This document shows positions 1 to 6,546 of a stretch of DNA of 12,576 bases, piece after piece (positions within the stretch are counted from its first letter, which is position 1; each line of letters starts with the position of its first letter). The position numbers and the translations under genes are program-made. Source of the stretch: an uncultured Caulobacter sp. (GTDB lineage: Bacteria; Pseudomonadota; Alphaproteobacteria; Caulobacterales; Caulobacteraceae). The stretch is from NCBI GenBank assembly GCA_937991555.1, contig CALKHU010000115.1, forward strand, positions 1-12,576, in the 5' to 3' direction. Below the pieces are notes generated by a model. The model saw only the letters and a list, made by a program, of their open reading frames with translations, was not told the origin of the DNA and ran no database searches.

Positions 1-235
1 TGGCCGACAGCTTCTCGAGCGTCTCGCGCTGCTGCGACGACAGGAAGGCGGCCGGATCGGCGACGCCCGGCGTCTCCGGCGAGGGCGCGGACCTGGCCGC
101 CCCGGTCGCCGCGGCGGCGGCCTCGGCGCGGTCCGCGGGCGCGGCCTTCCCGGCGGCCCTACCAGGGGCCTTGGGCGCGGCGGTCTTCGTCGAGGCTGTG
201 CGTTTGCGCGGCGTCTTGCCGTCTTTCGCGGCCAT
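1..235 (-). CDS. Truncated gene, Ala/Lys/Pro-rich N-terminus; possibly PHA synthase (phaC)
   Basis: The reverse strand reads open from an ATG at 235 to the left edge, giving the first 78 residues. A purine-rich AGGAAG site lies 5 bases upstream of the ATG, which supports this start. The visible part begins MAAKDGKTPRKR and is a basic, low-complexity stretch rich in Ala, Lys, Pro and Thr up to about residue 50. A more ordered segment with FLSSQQRETLEKLSA follows. No catalytic region is visible. The PHA synthase suggestion rests on context: from memory, in Sinorhizobium and Caulobacter relatives a class I PHA synthase gene lies next to the aminotransferase-hom cluster, and Caulobacter PHA synthase is unusually long at its N-terminus. 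A histone-like or DNA-binding Ala/Lys protein cannot be excluded from this fragment alone. Confidence 0.6.
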   Translation of the reverse strand, partial: MAAKDGKTPRKRTASTKTAAPKAPGRAAGKAAPADRAEAAAAATGAARSAPSPETPGVADPAAFLSSQQRETLEKLSA

Positions 236-268
236 GCAGGCTTCCTTCCCGGTCGGCCGCCGTCGTGA

Positions 269-287
269 GCGGCCTTTCGCTGGCCGC
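269..287. promoter_or_regulatory. Inverted repeat between the divergent left-edge gene and the lipoprotein gene
   Basis: GCGGCC at 269-274 and GGCCGC at 282-287 form a perfect 6-bp inverted repeat with a 7-base spacer (TTTCGCT). It lies in the 77-base divergent gap between the minus-strand gene starting at 235 and the plus-strand gene starting at 313. It could be an operator or a short hairpin. In DNA this GC-rich such a repeat can occur by chance. No clear -35/-10 pair was found in the gap. Confidence 0.25.
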
Positions 288-312
288 GATCATGGCTTAG
301 ACCGGGCTGCAA

Positions 313-774
313 ATGGAAGGCGACGCGCGCATTTTCTGGCGGACGGGACGGCTGGCGCTCCTGGCGGGAGCGGGGCTGGCGCTGAGCGCCTGCGCGTCGA
401 CGACCCTGACCGAGCCCGGCGCCGGCGTGCCGGTCGATCCGGCCTCGCCGGCGGCGGCGGCCGTGGCCGCGGCGGCGGCGCAGCCCGGCGAATGGCCGAC
501 CTTCGCGAGTATCCCTGAGATCCCTGCGGACCTGCGGACGCCGGGCGAATGGCGCGCCGCCGTCGAGGACCAGGAGACCGAGGGCCTCAACACCGCGCGC
601 GCCGCCGCGGAAGAGACCTGGAGCCTGACCGCGACCGAGGCCTTCGCGGCCGACCTGCGCGCCCGGGCCAACGAACTGGACGTGCGTCCCCCGACCGACG
701 CGGAGATCGCCGAATCGGAAGCCTACGCCCGCGCCCTGCGCAAGCGAGCTACCCCGCCTCCGCCGCCGAGGTGA
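313..774 (+). CDS. Small predicted lipoprotein of unknown function
   Basis: This 153-residue protein has a typical lipoprotein signal: a short charged start with R10 and R13, a hydrophobic stretch at about 14-26, and the lipobox L24-S25-A26-C27. It is therefore expected to be exported, lipidated on Cys27 and anchored in a membrane. After the signal comes an Ala/Pro-rich low-complexity linker at about 40-58. The rest is mainly helical and charged (about 65-145), ending in a proline run. I recognise no domain. The ATG at 313 is the first possible start, because an in-frame TAG lies at 298-300; no strong ribosome binding site precedes it. The gene sits between the probable PHA synthase and the amino acid operon. 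Whether it belongs to that operon is unclear, as 116 bases separate it from the aminotransferase start. Confidence 0.7.
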   Translation: MEGDARIFWRTGRLALLAGAGLALSACASTTLTEPGAGVPVDPASPAAAAVAAAAAQPGEWPTFASIPEIPADLRTPGEWRAAVEDQETEGLNTARAAAEETWSLTATEAFAADLRARANELDVRPPTDAEIAESEAYARALRKRATPPPPPR

Positions 775-818
775 GTCCGGCGCGGCGGGGGCATGATTTT
801 CCCTGAACCTGCTTGGAA

Positions 819-833
819 CTCCGGCCTCCGGAG
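819..833 (+). promoter_or_regulatory. Hairpin that covers the Shine-Dalgarno site of the leader frame
   Basis: CTCCGG at 819-824 and CCGGAG at 828-833 form a perfect 6-bp stem with a 3-base loop (CCT). The 3' arm contains most of the GGAGG (830-834) that serves the ATG at 841. In RNA this would hide the ribosome binding site. That this controls translation of the leader frame and the downstream aminotransferase is inference. Confidence 0.4.
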
Positions 834-840
834 GATATCC

Positions 841-894
841 ATGCGCGACCTCCGCTCCAGCGCGCGCCCGATGGCGCAGACGAGCCCCTCATGA
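841..894 (+). CDS. 17-residue leader ORF overlapping the alaC start
   Basis: An ATG at 841 follows GGAGG (830-834) with a 6-base spacing, the best Shine-Dalgarno arrangement in this part of the window. The frame encodes MRDLRSSARPMAQTSPS and ends at TGA 892-894, which overlaps the ATG (891) of the aminotransferase as ATGA. The aminotransferase itself has only a weak purine stretch upstream, so it may depend on ribosomes that finish this frame. The peptide is rich in Arg and Ser but has no run of Thr, Ile or Met codons, so classical attenuation by the pathway product is not obvious. It is too short for a homology judgement and could be accidental. It does not match the N-terminus of AlaC-type enzymes. 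Confidence 0.4.
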   Translation: MRDLRSSARPMAQTSPS

Positions 895-2111
895 CGACCG
901 AGTTTCACCGTATCCGCCGCCTGCCTCCCTACGTCTTCGAGGAGGTGAACCGCATCAAGGCCAAGCTCCGCGCCGAGGGCGTGGACATCATCGACTTCGG
1001 CATGGGCAATCCCGACATGCCGACGCCCAAGCACATCGTCGACAAGCTGGTCGAGACGGCCAGGGACCCCAAGGCGGGACGCTACTCCGCCTCCAAGGGG
1101 ATCATCGGCCTGCGCCGGGCGATGGCCGGCTACTACGACCGCCGCTTCGGGGTGAAGCTCAACCCGGACACCGAGGTGATCGCCACGCTCGGCTCCAAGG
1201 AAGGCTTCGCCAACCTGGCCCAGGCCCTGACCGCGCCGGGCGACGTGATCATCTGCCCGAACCCGGCCTACCCGATCCACGCCTTCGGCTTCATCATGGC
1301 CGGCGGCGTGATCCGCCACGTGCCGGCCCCGTCGCCGGAGGAGTACCTGGCCGGCGTCAGCCGGGCGATGAAGCACTCGGTGCCGCCGCCCAACATCCTG
1401 ATCCTCAGCTACCCGTCCAATCCGACCGCCCAGTGGGTCGACCTGGACTTCTACAAGGACGCGGTGGCGCTGGCGAAGAAGCACGACCTGCTGGTCATCA
1501 GCGACATCGCCTACGGCGAGATCTACTTCGACAACAACCCGCCGCCGTCGATCCTGCAGGTCGAGGGCGCCAAGGACATCGCCGTCGAGGTCAACAGCCT
1601 GTCGAAGACCTACGCCATGGCCGGCTGGCGGGTCGGGATGGTGGTCGGCAACGCGCGGATGTGCGCGGCGCTGGCGCGGGTGAAGTCCTACCTCGACTAC
1701 GGCGCCTTCCTGCCGATCCAGGTGGCGGCGGCGGCGGCGCTGAACGGTCCGCAGGACTGCGTCGACGACATCCGGGCCATCTACAAGGGCCGGCGCGACA
1801 CCCTGGTCGAGTCGATGAAGCGGGCGGGCTGGGACATTCCTGCCCCGCCCGCGTCGATGTTCGCCTGGGCCAAGGTGCCCGAGCAGTACAAGGACGCCGG
1901 CTCGATGCTGTTCAGCCGGCTGCTGGTCGAGGAGGCCGGCGTGGCCGTCGCGCCCGGCGCCGGCTTCGGCGAGTACGGCGAGGGCTATGTGCGGATCGGG
2001 CTGGTCGAGAACGAGCACCGCATCCGCCAGGCCGCGCGCAACGTGAAGAAGTTCCTGGCCGACTCCGACCGTATCCTCGGCAAGGCCCACAACGCGATGG
2101 CGGGGCAATGA
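891..2111 (+). CDS. alaC: AlaC-type PLP-dependent aminotransferase
   Basis: This 406-residue fold-type I aminotransferase closely resembles E. coli AlaC, a glutamate-pyruvate aminotransferase. Orthologues in alphaproteobacteria are often labelled aspartate or LL-diaminopimelate aminotransferase, so the true amino donor is not certain. Visible features are the N-terminal FHRIRRLPPYVF, the substrate-loop segment around DFGMGNPDMPTP, N177 in SNPTAQW, D205 and Y208 in SDIAYGE, the Schiff-base lysine K239 in SLSKTYAMAGWR, and the C-terminal carboxylate-binding R368 in GYVRIG. An in-frame TTG at 813 would add 26 residues. It has no ribosome site, and homologues begin close to FHRI, so ATG 891 is preferred. 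The stop overlaps the hom start by 4 bases, so translation is probably coupled. The product would feed alanine or aspartate-family metabolism in the cytoplasm. Confidence 0.88.
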   Translation: MTTEFHRIRRLPPYVFEEVNRIKAKLRAEGVDIIDFGMGNPDMPTPKHIVDKLVETARDPKAGRYSASKGIIGLRRAMAGYYDRRFGVKLNPDTEVIATLGSKEGFANLAQALTAPGDVIICPNPAYPIHAFGFIMAGGVIRHVPAPSPEEYLAGVSRAMKHSVPPPNILILSYPSNPTAQWVDLDFYKDAVALAKKHDLLVISDIAYGEIYFDNNPPPSILQVEGAKDIAVEVNSLSKTYAMAGWRVGMVVGNARMCAALARVKSYLDYGAFLPIQVAAAAALNGPQDCVDDIRAIYKGRRDTLVESMKRAGWDIPAPPASMFAWAKVPEQYKDAGSMLFSRLLVEEAGVAVAPGAGFGEYGEGYVRIGLVENEHRIRQAARNVKKFLADSDRILGKAHNAMAGQ

Positions 2112-3397
2112 GCCGGACAGTCTGGAAGGTTGGCGTGGCGGGCCTGGGCACCGTCGGCGGCGGTCTGCTCGAGTTCCTGGAGCAGAAGCCGGATTTCGCG
2201 CCGGCCGGGGGCAGGGCGGTGGTCACGGGCGTATCCGCCCGCAGCCGCTCGCGGCCCCGCCCGGTCGACATCTCGGGCTACGCCTGGTTCGACGATCCTG
2301 TGGCCCTGGCCAGCTCGCCGGAGACCGACATCTTCGTCGAACTGGTCGGCGGCAGCGACGGGCCGGCCAAGGCGGCGGTCGAGGCCGCGCTGAAGGCCGG
2401 CAAGCCGGTGGTGACCGCCAACAAGGCTCTGGTCGCCGAGCACGGGGCTGAACTGGCGGCGCTGGCCGAATCGACCGGCGCGCCGCTGCTGTTCGAGGCG
2501 GCCGTCATGGGCGGCACCCCGGCGGTGAAGATGCTGCGCGAGGCGATGGTCGGCGACGACGTCAGGGGCGTCGCCGGCATCCTCAACGGCACCTGCAACT
2601 TCATCCTCAGCGAGATGGAGGCCAAGGGCGCGCCGTTCGCCGATGTGCTCGCCGACGCCCAGCGCATGGGCTACGCCGAGGCCGACCCGACGATGGACGT
2701 CGGCGGCTTCGACGCGGCGCACAAGGTGTCGATCCTGGCCGCCCTGGCGTTCGGCTGCGCGCCGAACTTCGCCGCCGCGGAGATCGAGGGCATCGAGGGT
2801 GTCGACGCGCTCGACATCCGGATGGCGCGCGACCTCGGCTACCGCATCCGGCTGATCGCCTCGGCCGACCGGACGGCCGACGGGGTCGCGGTGCGGGTGC
2901 ATCCTTCGCTGGTGCCCGAAGGCCATCCGCTGGCCGAGACGCGCGGGGCGCTGAACGCCCTCTACATCGAGGGCACCCGCATCGGGCGGATCTTCGTCCA
3001 GGGGCCGGGCGCTGGCTCGGGCCCGACGGCGGCCGCCGTCGCCGCCGACATCGCCGACGTGATGACCGGCGCCCGGCGACCGGTGTTCCAGGCGCCGGCC
3101 GCCGACCTCAAGCCGTTCGTCGCGGTCGCCCCGACGCGCCGGGTCGGCAAGGCCTACCTGCGCCTGCTGGTCAAGGACCAGGCCGGCGTGATCGCGGCGG
3201 TGTCCGAGACCCTGGCCGAATGCGGGGTGTCGATCGACAGCTTCCTGCAGAAGCCTGTCGAGGACGCCGGCGGCGTGCCGATCGTGCTCACCACGCATGC
3301 GATCGCCGAGTCCGTGCTCACCGACGCGATAAATCGCATCGAAAAGCTGCCGGCTGTGCTAGAGCGGCCGCGGCTGTTGCGCATCGCGCGCATCTGA
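2108..3397 (+). CDS. hom: Homoserine dehydrogenase with C-terminal ACT domain
   Basis: This 429-residue enzyme reduces aspartate semialdehyde to homoserine with NAD(P)H, the branch point to threonine, isoleucine and methionine. The N-terminal Rossmann motif is G12-L-G-T-V-G17. Conserved N105-K106 follow in TANKAL, and the NGTCNFIL segment is present. The family signature runs from A184 to K206, with E191, D197, D202 and K206 spaced as in yeast homoserine dehydrogenase. From about residue 350 an ACT domain (YLRLLVKDQAGVIAAVS) is expected to carry feedback control, usually by threonine. It is a monofunctional enzyme with no aspartokinase part. The start is fixed by the ATGA overlap with alaC, and the N-terminus has normal length. 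A longer open frame upstream (from 1433) lies inside alaC and is a shadow. Confidence 0.96.
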   Translation: MSRTVWKVGVAGLGTVGGGLLEFLEQKPDFAPAGGRAVVTGVSARSRSRPRPVDISGYAWFDDPVALASSPETDIFVELVGGSDGPAKAAVEAALKAGKPVVTANKALVAEHGAELAALAESTGAPLLFEAAVMGGTPAVKMLREAMVGDDVRGVAGILNGTCNFILSEMEAKGAPFADVLADAQRMGYAEADPTMDVGGFDAAHKVSILAALAFGCAPNFAAAEIEGIEGVDALDIRMARDLGYRIRLIASADRTADGVAVRVHPSLVPEGHPLAETRGALNALYIEGTRIGRIFVQGPGAGSGPTAAAVAADIADVMTGARRPVFQAPAADLKPFVAVAPTRRVGKAYLRLLVKDQAGVIAAVSETLAECGVSIDSFLQKPVEDAGGVPIVLTTHAIAESVLTDAINRIEKLPAVLERPRLLRIARI

Positions 3398-3422
3398 GAA
3401 TCCTCCGACACTGCGCTAGAGG
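3394..3422 (+). promoter_or_regulatory. Weak candidate promoter for glpX-recJ
   Basis: GCTAGAGG at 3415-3422 resembles the Caulobacter housekeeping -10 element (GCTANAWC, 6 of 8). A poor -35-like CTGAGA starts at 3394. A GANTC site (GAATC, 3398-3402), the target of the CcrM methylase in Caulobacter relatives, lies inside the candidate. The 57-base hom-glpX gap is the only non-coding break in this operon, so an internal promoter is plausible, but the match is weak. Confidence 0.25.
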
Positions 3423-3438
3423 CCCCTCGAAGAGGGCC
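3421..3438 (+). promoter_or_regulatory. Small hairpin in front of the glpX ribosome binding site
   Basis: GGCCC at 3421-3425 pairs with GGGCC at 3434-3438. TC/GA adds two more pairs after a bulged C, leaving a GAA loop. The AGGAGA ribosome site of glpX begins one base after it (3440). There is no T-run, so it is not an intrinsic terminator. It may act as an RNA processing or translation element, or be chance. Confidence 0.25.
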
Positions 3439-3454
3439 AGGAGACATACATTCG

Positions 3455-4408
3455 ATGAGTTCCGAGACGCTGGATCGTGGCCTCGTGCTGGACGCCGTGC
3501 GCGTCACCGAAGCCGCCGCCATCGCCGCCTGGGGCCTGGTGGGCCGGGGTGACGAGAAGGCCGCCGACCAGGCCGCCGTGGACGCCATGCGCAACGCCCT
3601 GAACGAGCTGGCCATCGACGGCGAGATCGTCATCGGCGAGGGCGAGCGCGACGAGGCCCCGATGCTCTACATCGGCGAGAAGGTCGGCACGGGCAAGGGC
3701 CCCGGCATCGACATCGCCCTCGACCCGCTCGAAGGCACCACCCTGACCGCCAAGGCCATGGCCAACGCCCTGGCCGTGATGGCCTGGGCGCCGAAGGGCA
3801 CGCTGCTCAACGCGCCCGACACCTACATGGACAAGATCGCCTGCGGACCGGGCTATCCGGACGGGGTCATCAACCTCGACAAGTCGCCGGCCGACAACGT
3901 CCGGGCCCTGGCCGCGGCCAAGGGCGTCGACGTGTCCGAGATCACCGTCTGCGTGCTGGACCGCCCGCGCCACGCCGAGATCATCGCCAGCGTCCGCTCG
4001 GTCGGCGCCCGCGTCTATCTGATCACCGACGGCGACGTGGCCGGGGTGATCAACACCTCCGACCCTGAAACCGGCATCGACCTGTACATCGGCCAGGGCG
4101 GCGCGCCCGAGGGCGTGCTGGCCTGCGCGGCGCTGAAGTGCGTCGGCGGCCAGTTCGAGGGCCGGCTGGTGTTCCGCAACGCCGACGAGCGGGCACGGGC
4201 CTCCCGCGTGGGCATCACCGACTTCGACCGCAAGTACACCCTGGCCGAAATCGTCCGCGCCGACGCCATCTTCGCGATGACCGGCGTGACCAAGGGCGCC
4301 CTGCTCGACGGGATCAGCTTCAGCGGCGGCGCGGTGCACACCCATTCGCTGGTCATGAACTCCTCCACCCGCACGGTGCGCGAAGTGCGGATGAAGCGTC
4401 CGCTCTGA
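3455..4408 (+). CDS. glpX: Class II fructose-1,6-bisphosphatase GlpX
   Basis: This 317-residue enzyme hydrolyses fructose 1,6-bisphosphate to fructose 6-phosphate in gluconeogenesis. It aligns by eye with E. coli GlpX (336 residues) with an offset of +5. The metal and catalytic positions D33, E57, D85 and E88 of E. coli correspond to D38, E62, D90 and E93 here, in the segments GDEKAAD, VIGEGERDEAP and ALDPLEGTT. The IGQGGAPEGV segment and the C-terminal TGVTKGALLDG are also present. The C-terminus is about 20 residues shorter than in E. coli. The start is the ATG at 3455, with AGGAGA about 10 bases upstream. In alphaproteobacteria this family can also act on sedoheptulose bisphosphate in the Calvin cycle, but nothing else here points to that. 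recJ follows after 2 bases. Confidence 0.96.
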   Translation: MSSETLDRGLVLDAVRVTEAAAIAAWGLVGRGDEKAADQAAVDAMRNALNELAIDGEIVIGEGERDEAPMLYIGEKVGTGKGPGIDIALDPLEGTTLTAKAMANALAVMAWAPKGTLLNAPDTYMDKIACGPGYPDGVINLDKSPADNVRALAAAKGVDVSEITVCVLDRPRHAEIIASVRSVGARVYLITDGDVAGVINTSDPETGIDLYIGQGGAPEGVLACAALKCVGGQFEGRLVFRNADERARASRVGITDFDRKYTLAEIVRADAIFAMTGVTKGALLDGISFSGGAVHTHSLVMNSSTRTVREVRMKRPL

Positions 4409-4410
4409 CC

Positions 4411-6216
4411 ATGGCCGACGGCGCGGGCGAGGTCGGCTTCCTCGGCGTCCGCCGTTCCCTGACGGGCCGGATCTGGCGGCGACGCCCGGCCGACGAGGCC
4501 GCCGTCCGCGACCACCAGCTGCGCCACCAGCTCAGCGAGCCGCTGGCGCGGGCGCTGGCCTCGCGCGGAATCGCGCCCGAGGGCGCCGCGGACTTCCTGG
4601 CGCCGACGCTGAAGGCGCTGTTCCCCGACCCCTCCAGCTTCGCCGACATGGACCGTGCGGCGGAGATCCTGATCGACGCCCTGCAGCGGCGCCGGCCGAT
4701 GGCGGTGTTCGCCGACTACGACGTCGACGGAGCCTCGAGCGCCGCCCAGCTGGTGCGCTGGTTCCGCGCGCTCGGCCACGACCTGCCCATCTATGTCCCT
4801 GACCGCGTGACGGAGGGCTACGGCCCGTCGCCCGCCGCCTTTCGCCATCTCCGCGACCAGGGCGCGGAGCTGGTCATCACCGTCGACTGCGGCGCGGCGG
4901 CCCACGACGCCCTGGTCGCGGCCCGCGACATCGGCCTCGATGTGGTCGTCGTCGACCATCATCTGATGCGGGGCGAGCCGCCGCCCGCCGCCGCCCTGGT
5001 CAATCCCAACCGGCCCGACTGCGCCTCGGGGCAGGGGCATCTGGCCGCCGCCGGGGTCACCTTCGTGCTGCTGGCCGCCCTGAACCGCGAGGGCCGTCGG
5101 CGCGGACTGTTCGACGACCGCGCCGCGCCCGACATCCTGCAGTGGCTTGACCTCGCCGCCATGGGGGCGATCTGCGACGTCACCAGCCTGACCGGCTTCA
5201 ACCGCGCCATCGCCGCGCAGGGCCTGAAGGTGATGTCCGGCTGGAAGAACCCGGGCCTCAAGGCGCTGCTGGAGGTGGCCAAGTCGCAGGGGCCGGCCGG
5301 CGCCTTCCATGCCGGCTTCATCCTGGGGCCGCGAATCAACGCCGGCGGCCGGATCGGCCGCTCCGACCTCGGCGCGCGGCTGCTGTCGACCGACGATCCG
5401 GCGGAGGCGGCCGACCTCGCCGCCGAACTCGATGCGCTCAACGCCGCCCGCAAGGATGTCGAGAAGGCCGTGATCGACGAGGCGGTGGCCTTCATCGAGC
5501 GCGACAGCAACCAGGACCCCGACGCGCCGGTGCTGGTGGTGGCGGGGGACGGCTGGCACCCCGGCGTGGTCGGGATCGCCGCCGCCCGCCTGCGCGAGCG
5601 CTATCGCAAGCCGGTGATCGTCGTCGGGATCGACCGCCCGTCCGACACCGGCAAGGGCTCGGGCCGCAGCCAGCCGGGCGTGAACCTGGGCCGGGCGGTG
5701 CAGGCGGCCTTCGACGATGGCCTGCTGCTGGCCGGCGGCGGCCATGCCATGGCCGCGGGCCTGACCGTGCGGCCGTCCGCCATTCCCGAACTGCGCGCCT
5801 TCCTGGAGGACCGGCTGCGCGGCGAGATGGACGACGCGACCGCCGCCGACGCCGTCGAGATCGACGCCCTGGTCAGCCCCGGCGGGGCCACGCGCGGCCT
5901 GTGGCAGGATTTCCAGCGGCTGGCGCCGTTCGGTCCGGGCAACCCCGAGCCGCTGTTCGCCATCGCCGACGCCCGCGTCGAACGGCCGACGGCGCTGAGG
6001 GGGGGGCATGTGCGGGTGACTCTGGCCGACGCGTCCGGCGGGCGGCTGAAGGCCGTCGCCTGGCGCGCGGGGGAGACGGCCCTCGGCGACCGGCTGCTGG
6101 CCGGAGGCGGCGGTCTGCACGTCGTCGGGCGGCTGAAACCGGATGACTGGCAGGGCCGCGAAGGCGTCGAATTCGAGATCGAGGACGTCGCCGATCCGCG
6201 CATGGCGGCGGGCTGA
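4411..6216 (+). CDS. recJ: Single-stranded-DNA-specific 5'-3' exonuclease RecJ
   Basis: This 601-residue protein is a DHH-family nuclease that degrades single-stranded DNA from the 5' end in recombination and mismatch or base-excision repair. DHH motifs are clear: D102-Y-D104-V-D106-G in motif I, V158-D-C-G in the second, and V181-D-H183-H184 in the third. The DHHA1 part has GWHPGVVGIAAARL and the glycine-rich G442-GGHAMAAG segment. The C-terminal OB-like part contains FGPGNPEPLF and extends to the end. Length fits the usual 560-600 residues. The ATG at 4411 lies 2 bases after the glpX stop, so translational coupling is likely; a longer frame from 4138 would run through glpX and is not real. 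The glpX-recJ neighbourhood is, from memory, common in alphaproteobacteria. Confidence 0.96.
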   Translation: MADGAGEVGFLGVRRSLTGRIWRRRPADEAAVRDHQLRHQLSEPLARALASRGIAPEGAADFLAPTLKALFPDPSSFADMDRAAEILIDALQRRRPMAVFADYDVDGASSAAQLVRWFRALGHDLPIYVPDRVTEGYGPSPAAFRHLRDQGAELVITVDCGAAAHDALVAARDIGLDVVVVDHHLMRGEPPPAAALVNPNRPDCASGQGHLAAAGVTFVLLAALNREGRRRGLFDDRAAPDILQWLDLAAMGAICDVTSLTGFNRAIAAQGLKVMSGWKNPGLKALLEVAKSQGPAGAFHAGFILGPRINAGGRIGRSDLGARLLSTDDPAEAADLAAELDALNAARKDVEKAVIDEAVAFIERDSNQDPDAPVLVVAGDGWHPGVVGIAAARLRERYRKPVIVVGIDRPSDTGKGSGRSQPGVNLGRAVQAAFDDGLLLAGGGHAMAAGLTVRPSAIPELRAFLEDRLRGEMDDATAADAVEIDALVSPGGATRGLWQDFQRLAPFGPGNPEPLFAIADARVERPTALRGGHVRVTLADASGGRLKAVAWRAGETALGDRLLAGGGGLHVVGRLKPDDWQGREGVEFEIEDVADPRMAAG

Positions 6217-6256
6217 AAAAACCTCGAAAAAGTCGCGCGGAGGGGGGTTGCGCGAC
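6216..6256 (-). terminator. Intrinsic terminator shape facing the minus strand
   Basis: GTCGCGC at 6232-6238 and GCGCGAC at 6250-6256 form a perfect 7-bp stem with an 11-base loop. Read on the minus strand, the stem is followed at once by TTTTT (6231-6227) and, after CGAGG, by six more Ts (6221-6216). This fits a rho-independent terminator for leftward transcription. On the plus strand the stem is followed by CCCC, so it is not a good recJ terminator. No minus-strand gene ends here. Confidence 0.5.
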
Positions 6257-6276
6257 CCCGGCGACGCGAATATACA
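6248..6276 (+). promoter_or_regulatory. Promoter of tRNA-Glu
   Basis: TTGCGC at 6248-6253 and TATACA at 6271-6276 are separated by 17 bases and lie 20 bases upstream of the tRNA-Glu 5' end. Transcription would begin near 6283, giving a short leader. This is the best sigma-70-type promoter match I see in the window. Its -35 region overlaps the 3' arm of the minus-strand terminator hairpin. Confidence 0.6.
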
Positions 6277-6295
6277 GCCGCTTCCTCGCGACCGG

Positions 6296-6370
6296 GCGCC
6301 CTTCGTCTATCGGTTAGGACTCCAGATTTTCAATCTGGCAAGAGGGGTTCGATTCCCCTAGGGCGTGCCA
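6296..6370 (+). tRNA. tRNA-Glu (anticodon TTC)
   Basis: A full cloverleaf can be drawn. The acceptor stem GCGCCCT/AGGGCGT has a G-T first pair. The D stem is GTC/GAC with TATCGGTTAG, and the anticodon stem CCAGA/TCTGG carries the loop TTTTCAA (anticodon TTC). The T stem is AGGGG/CCCCT with loop TTCGATT. Discriminator G is followed by an encoded CCA at 6368-6370. The leader and trailer are complementary over 8 bases (6284-6291 with 6371-6378). Confidence 0.96.
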
Positions 6371-6411
6371 TCGCGAGGCTTTCCCCCCGACATTCGCTCA
6401 ACCTTCCGTAC

Positions 6412-6428
6412 CGCGACCATTCGTCGCG
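6412..6428. promoter_or_regulatory. Inverted repeat, candidate SpdR-type operator upstream of the cold-shock gene
   Basis: CGCGAC-CATTC-GTCGCG is a perfect 6-bp inverted repeat with a 5-base spacer, 119 bases before the cold-shock gene start. From memory, the Caulobacter response regulator SpdR, which induces the two-domain cold-shock gene cspD in stationary phase, binds TGCGAC-N5-GTCGCA. Each half-site here differs only at its outermost base. Position, spacer length and the downstream gene all fit, but the motif is recalled and not checked. Confidence 0.5.
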
Positions 6429-6465
6429 CGATGGCCGTTCGTCGTTTGCTGCGCGAATTGTCGGC

Positions 6466-6501
6466 TTGACGCCTCTCGTCCTGCGAGAACAGTGTTATGA
6501 T
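6466..6501 (+). promoter_or_regulatory. Possible promoter region of the cold-shock gene
   Basis: TATGAT at 6496-6501 is a good -10 element, and transcription would begin near 6508 with a leader of about 39 bases. TTGACG at 6466-6471 is an excellent -35 sequence, but the 24-base spacing is too long for a standard promoter. Between them lies an inverted repeat, TCTCG-N5-CGAGA (6474-6488). A promoter with a poor -35 that needs an activator fits the SpdR-like site further upstream. The rest of the 176-base gap from 6371 holds no gene that I can see. Confidence 0.35.
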
Positions 6502-6546
6502 TGAGCACTCGTCCATTGAGGACTTGGGGCGGGGCTAGAGGGGCGA

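Noticed and set aside
813..890. Alternative TTG start adding 26 residues to alaC
   Set aside because: There is no ribosome site before the TTG, and the extra residues do not resemble the family N-terminus, which begins close to FHRIRRLPPYVF.
723..2108. 461-residue minus-strand frame across alaC
   Set aside because: It is a shadow of alaC caused by GC-rich third positions, with no motif and no ribosome site.
1985..3298. 437-residue minus-strand frame across hom
   Set aside because: It is antisense to hom and low in complexity; the homoserine dehydrogenase signature is on the plus strand.
4015..6120. 701-residue open frame on the minus strand
   Set aside because: It lies antisense to glpX and recJ, whose motifs are intact. 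Its composition (Gly, Arg, Ala, Val, His, Gln) is typical of shadow frames in high-GC DNA, and no domain is recognisable.
6420..6444. Direct repeat TTCGTCG at 6420-6426 and 6438-6444
   Set aside because: Seven bases repeated once in GC-rich DNA is weak. The first copy is part of the inverted repeat already reported.
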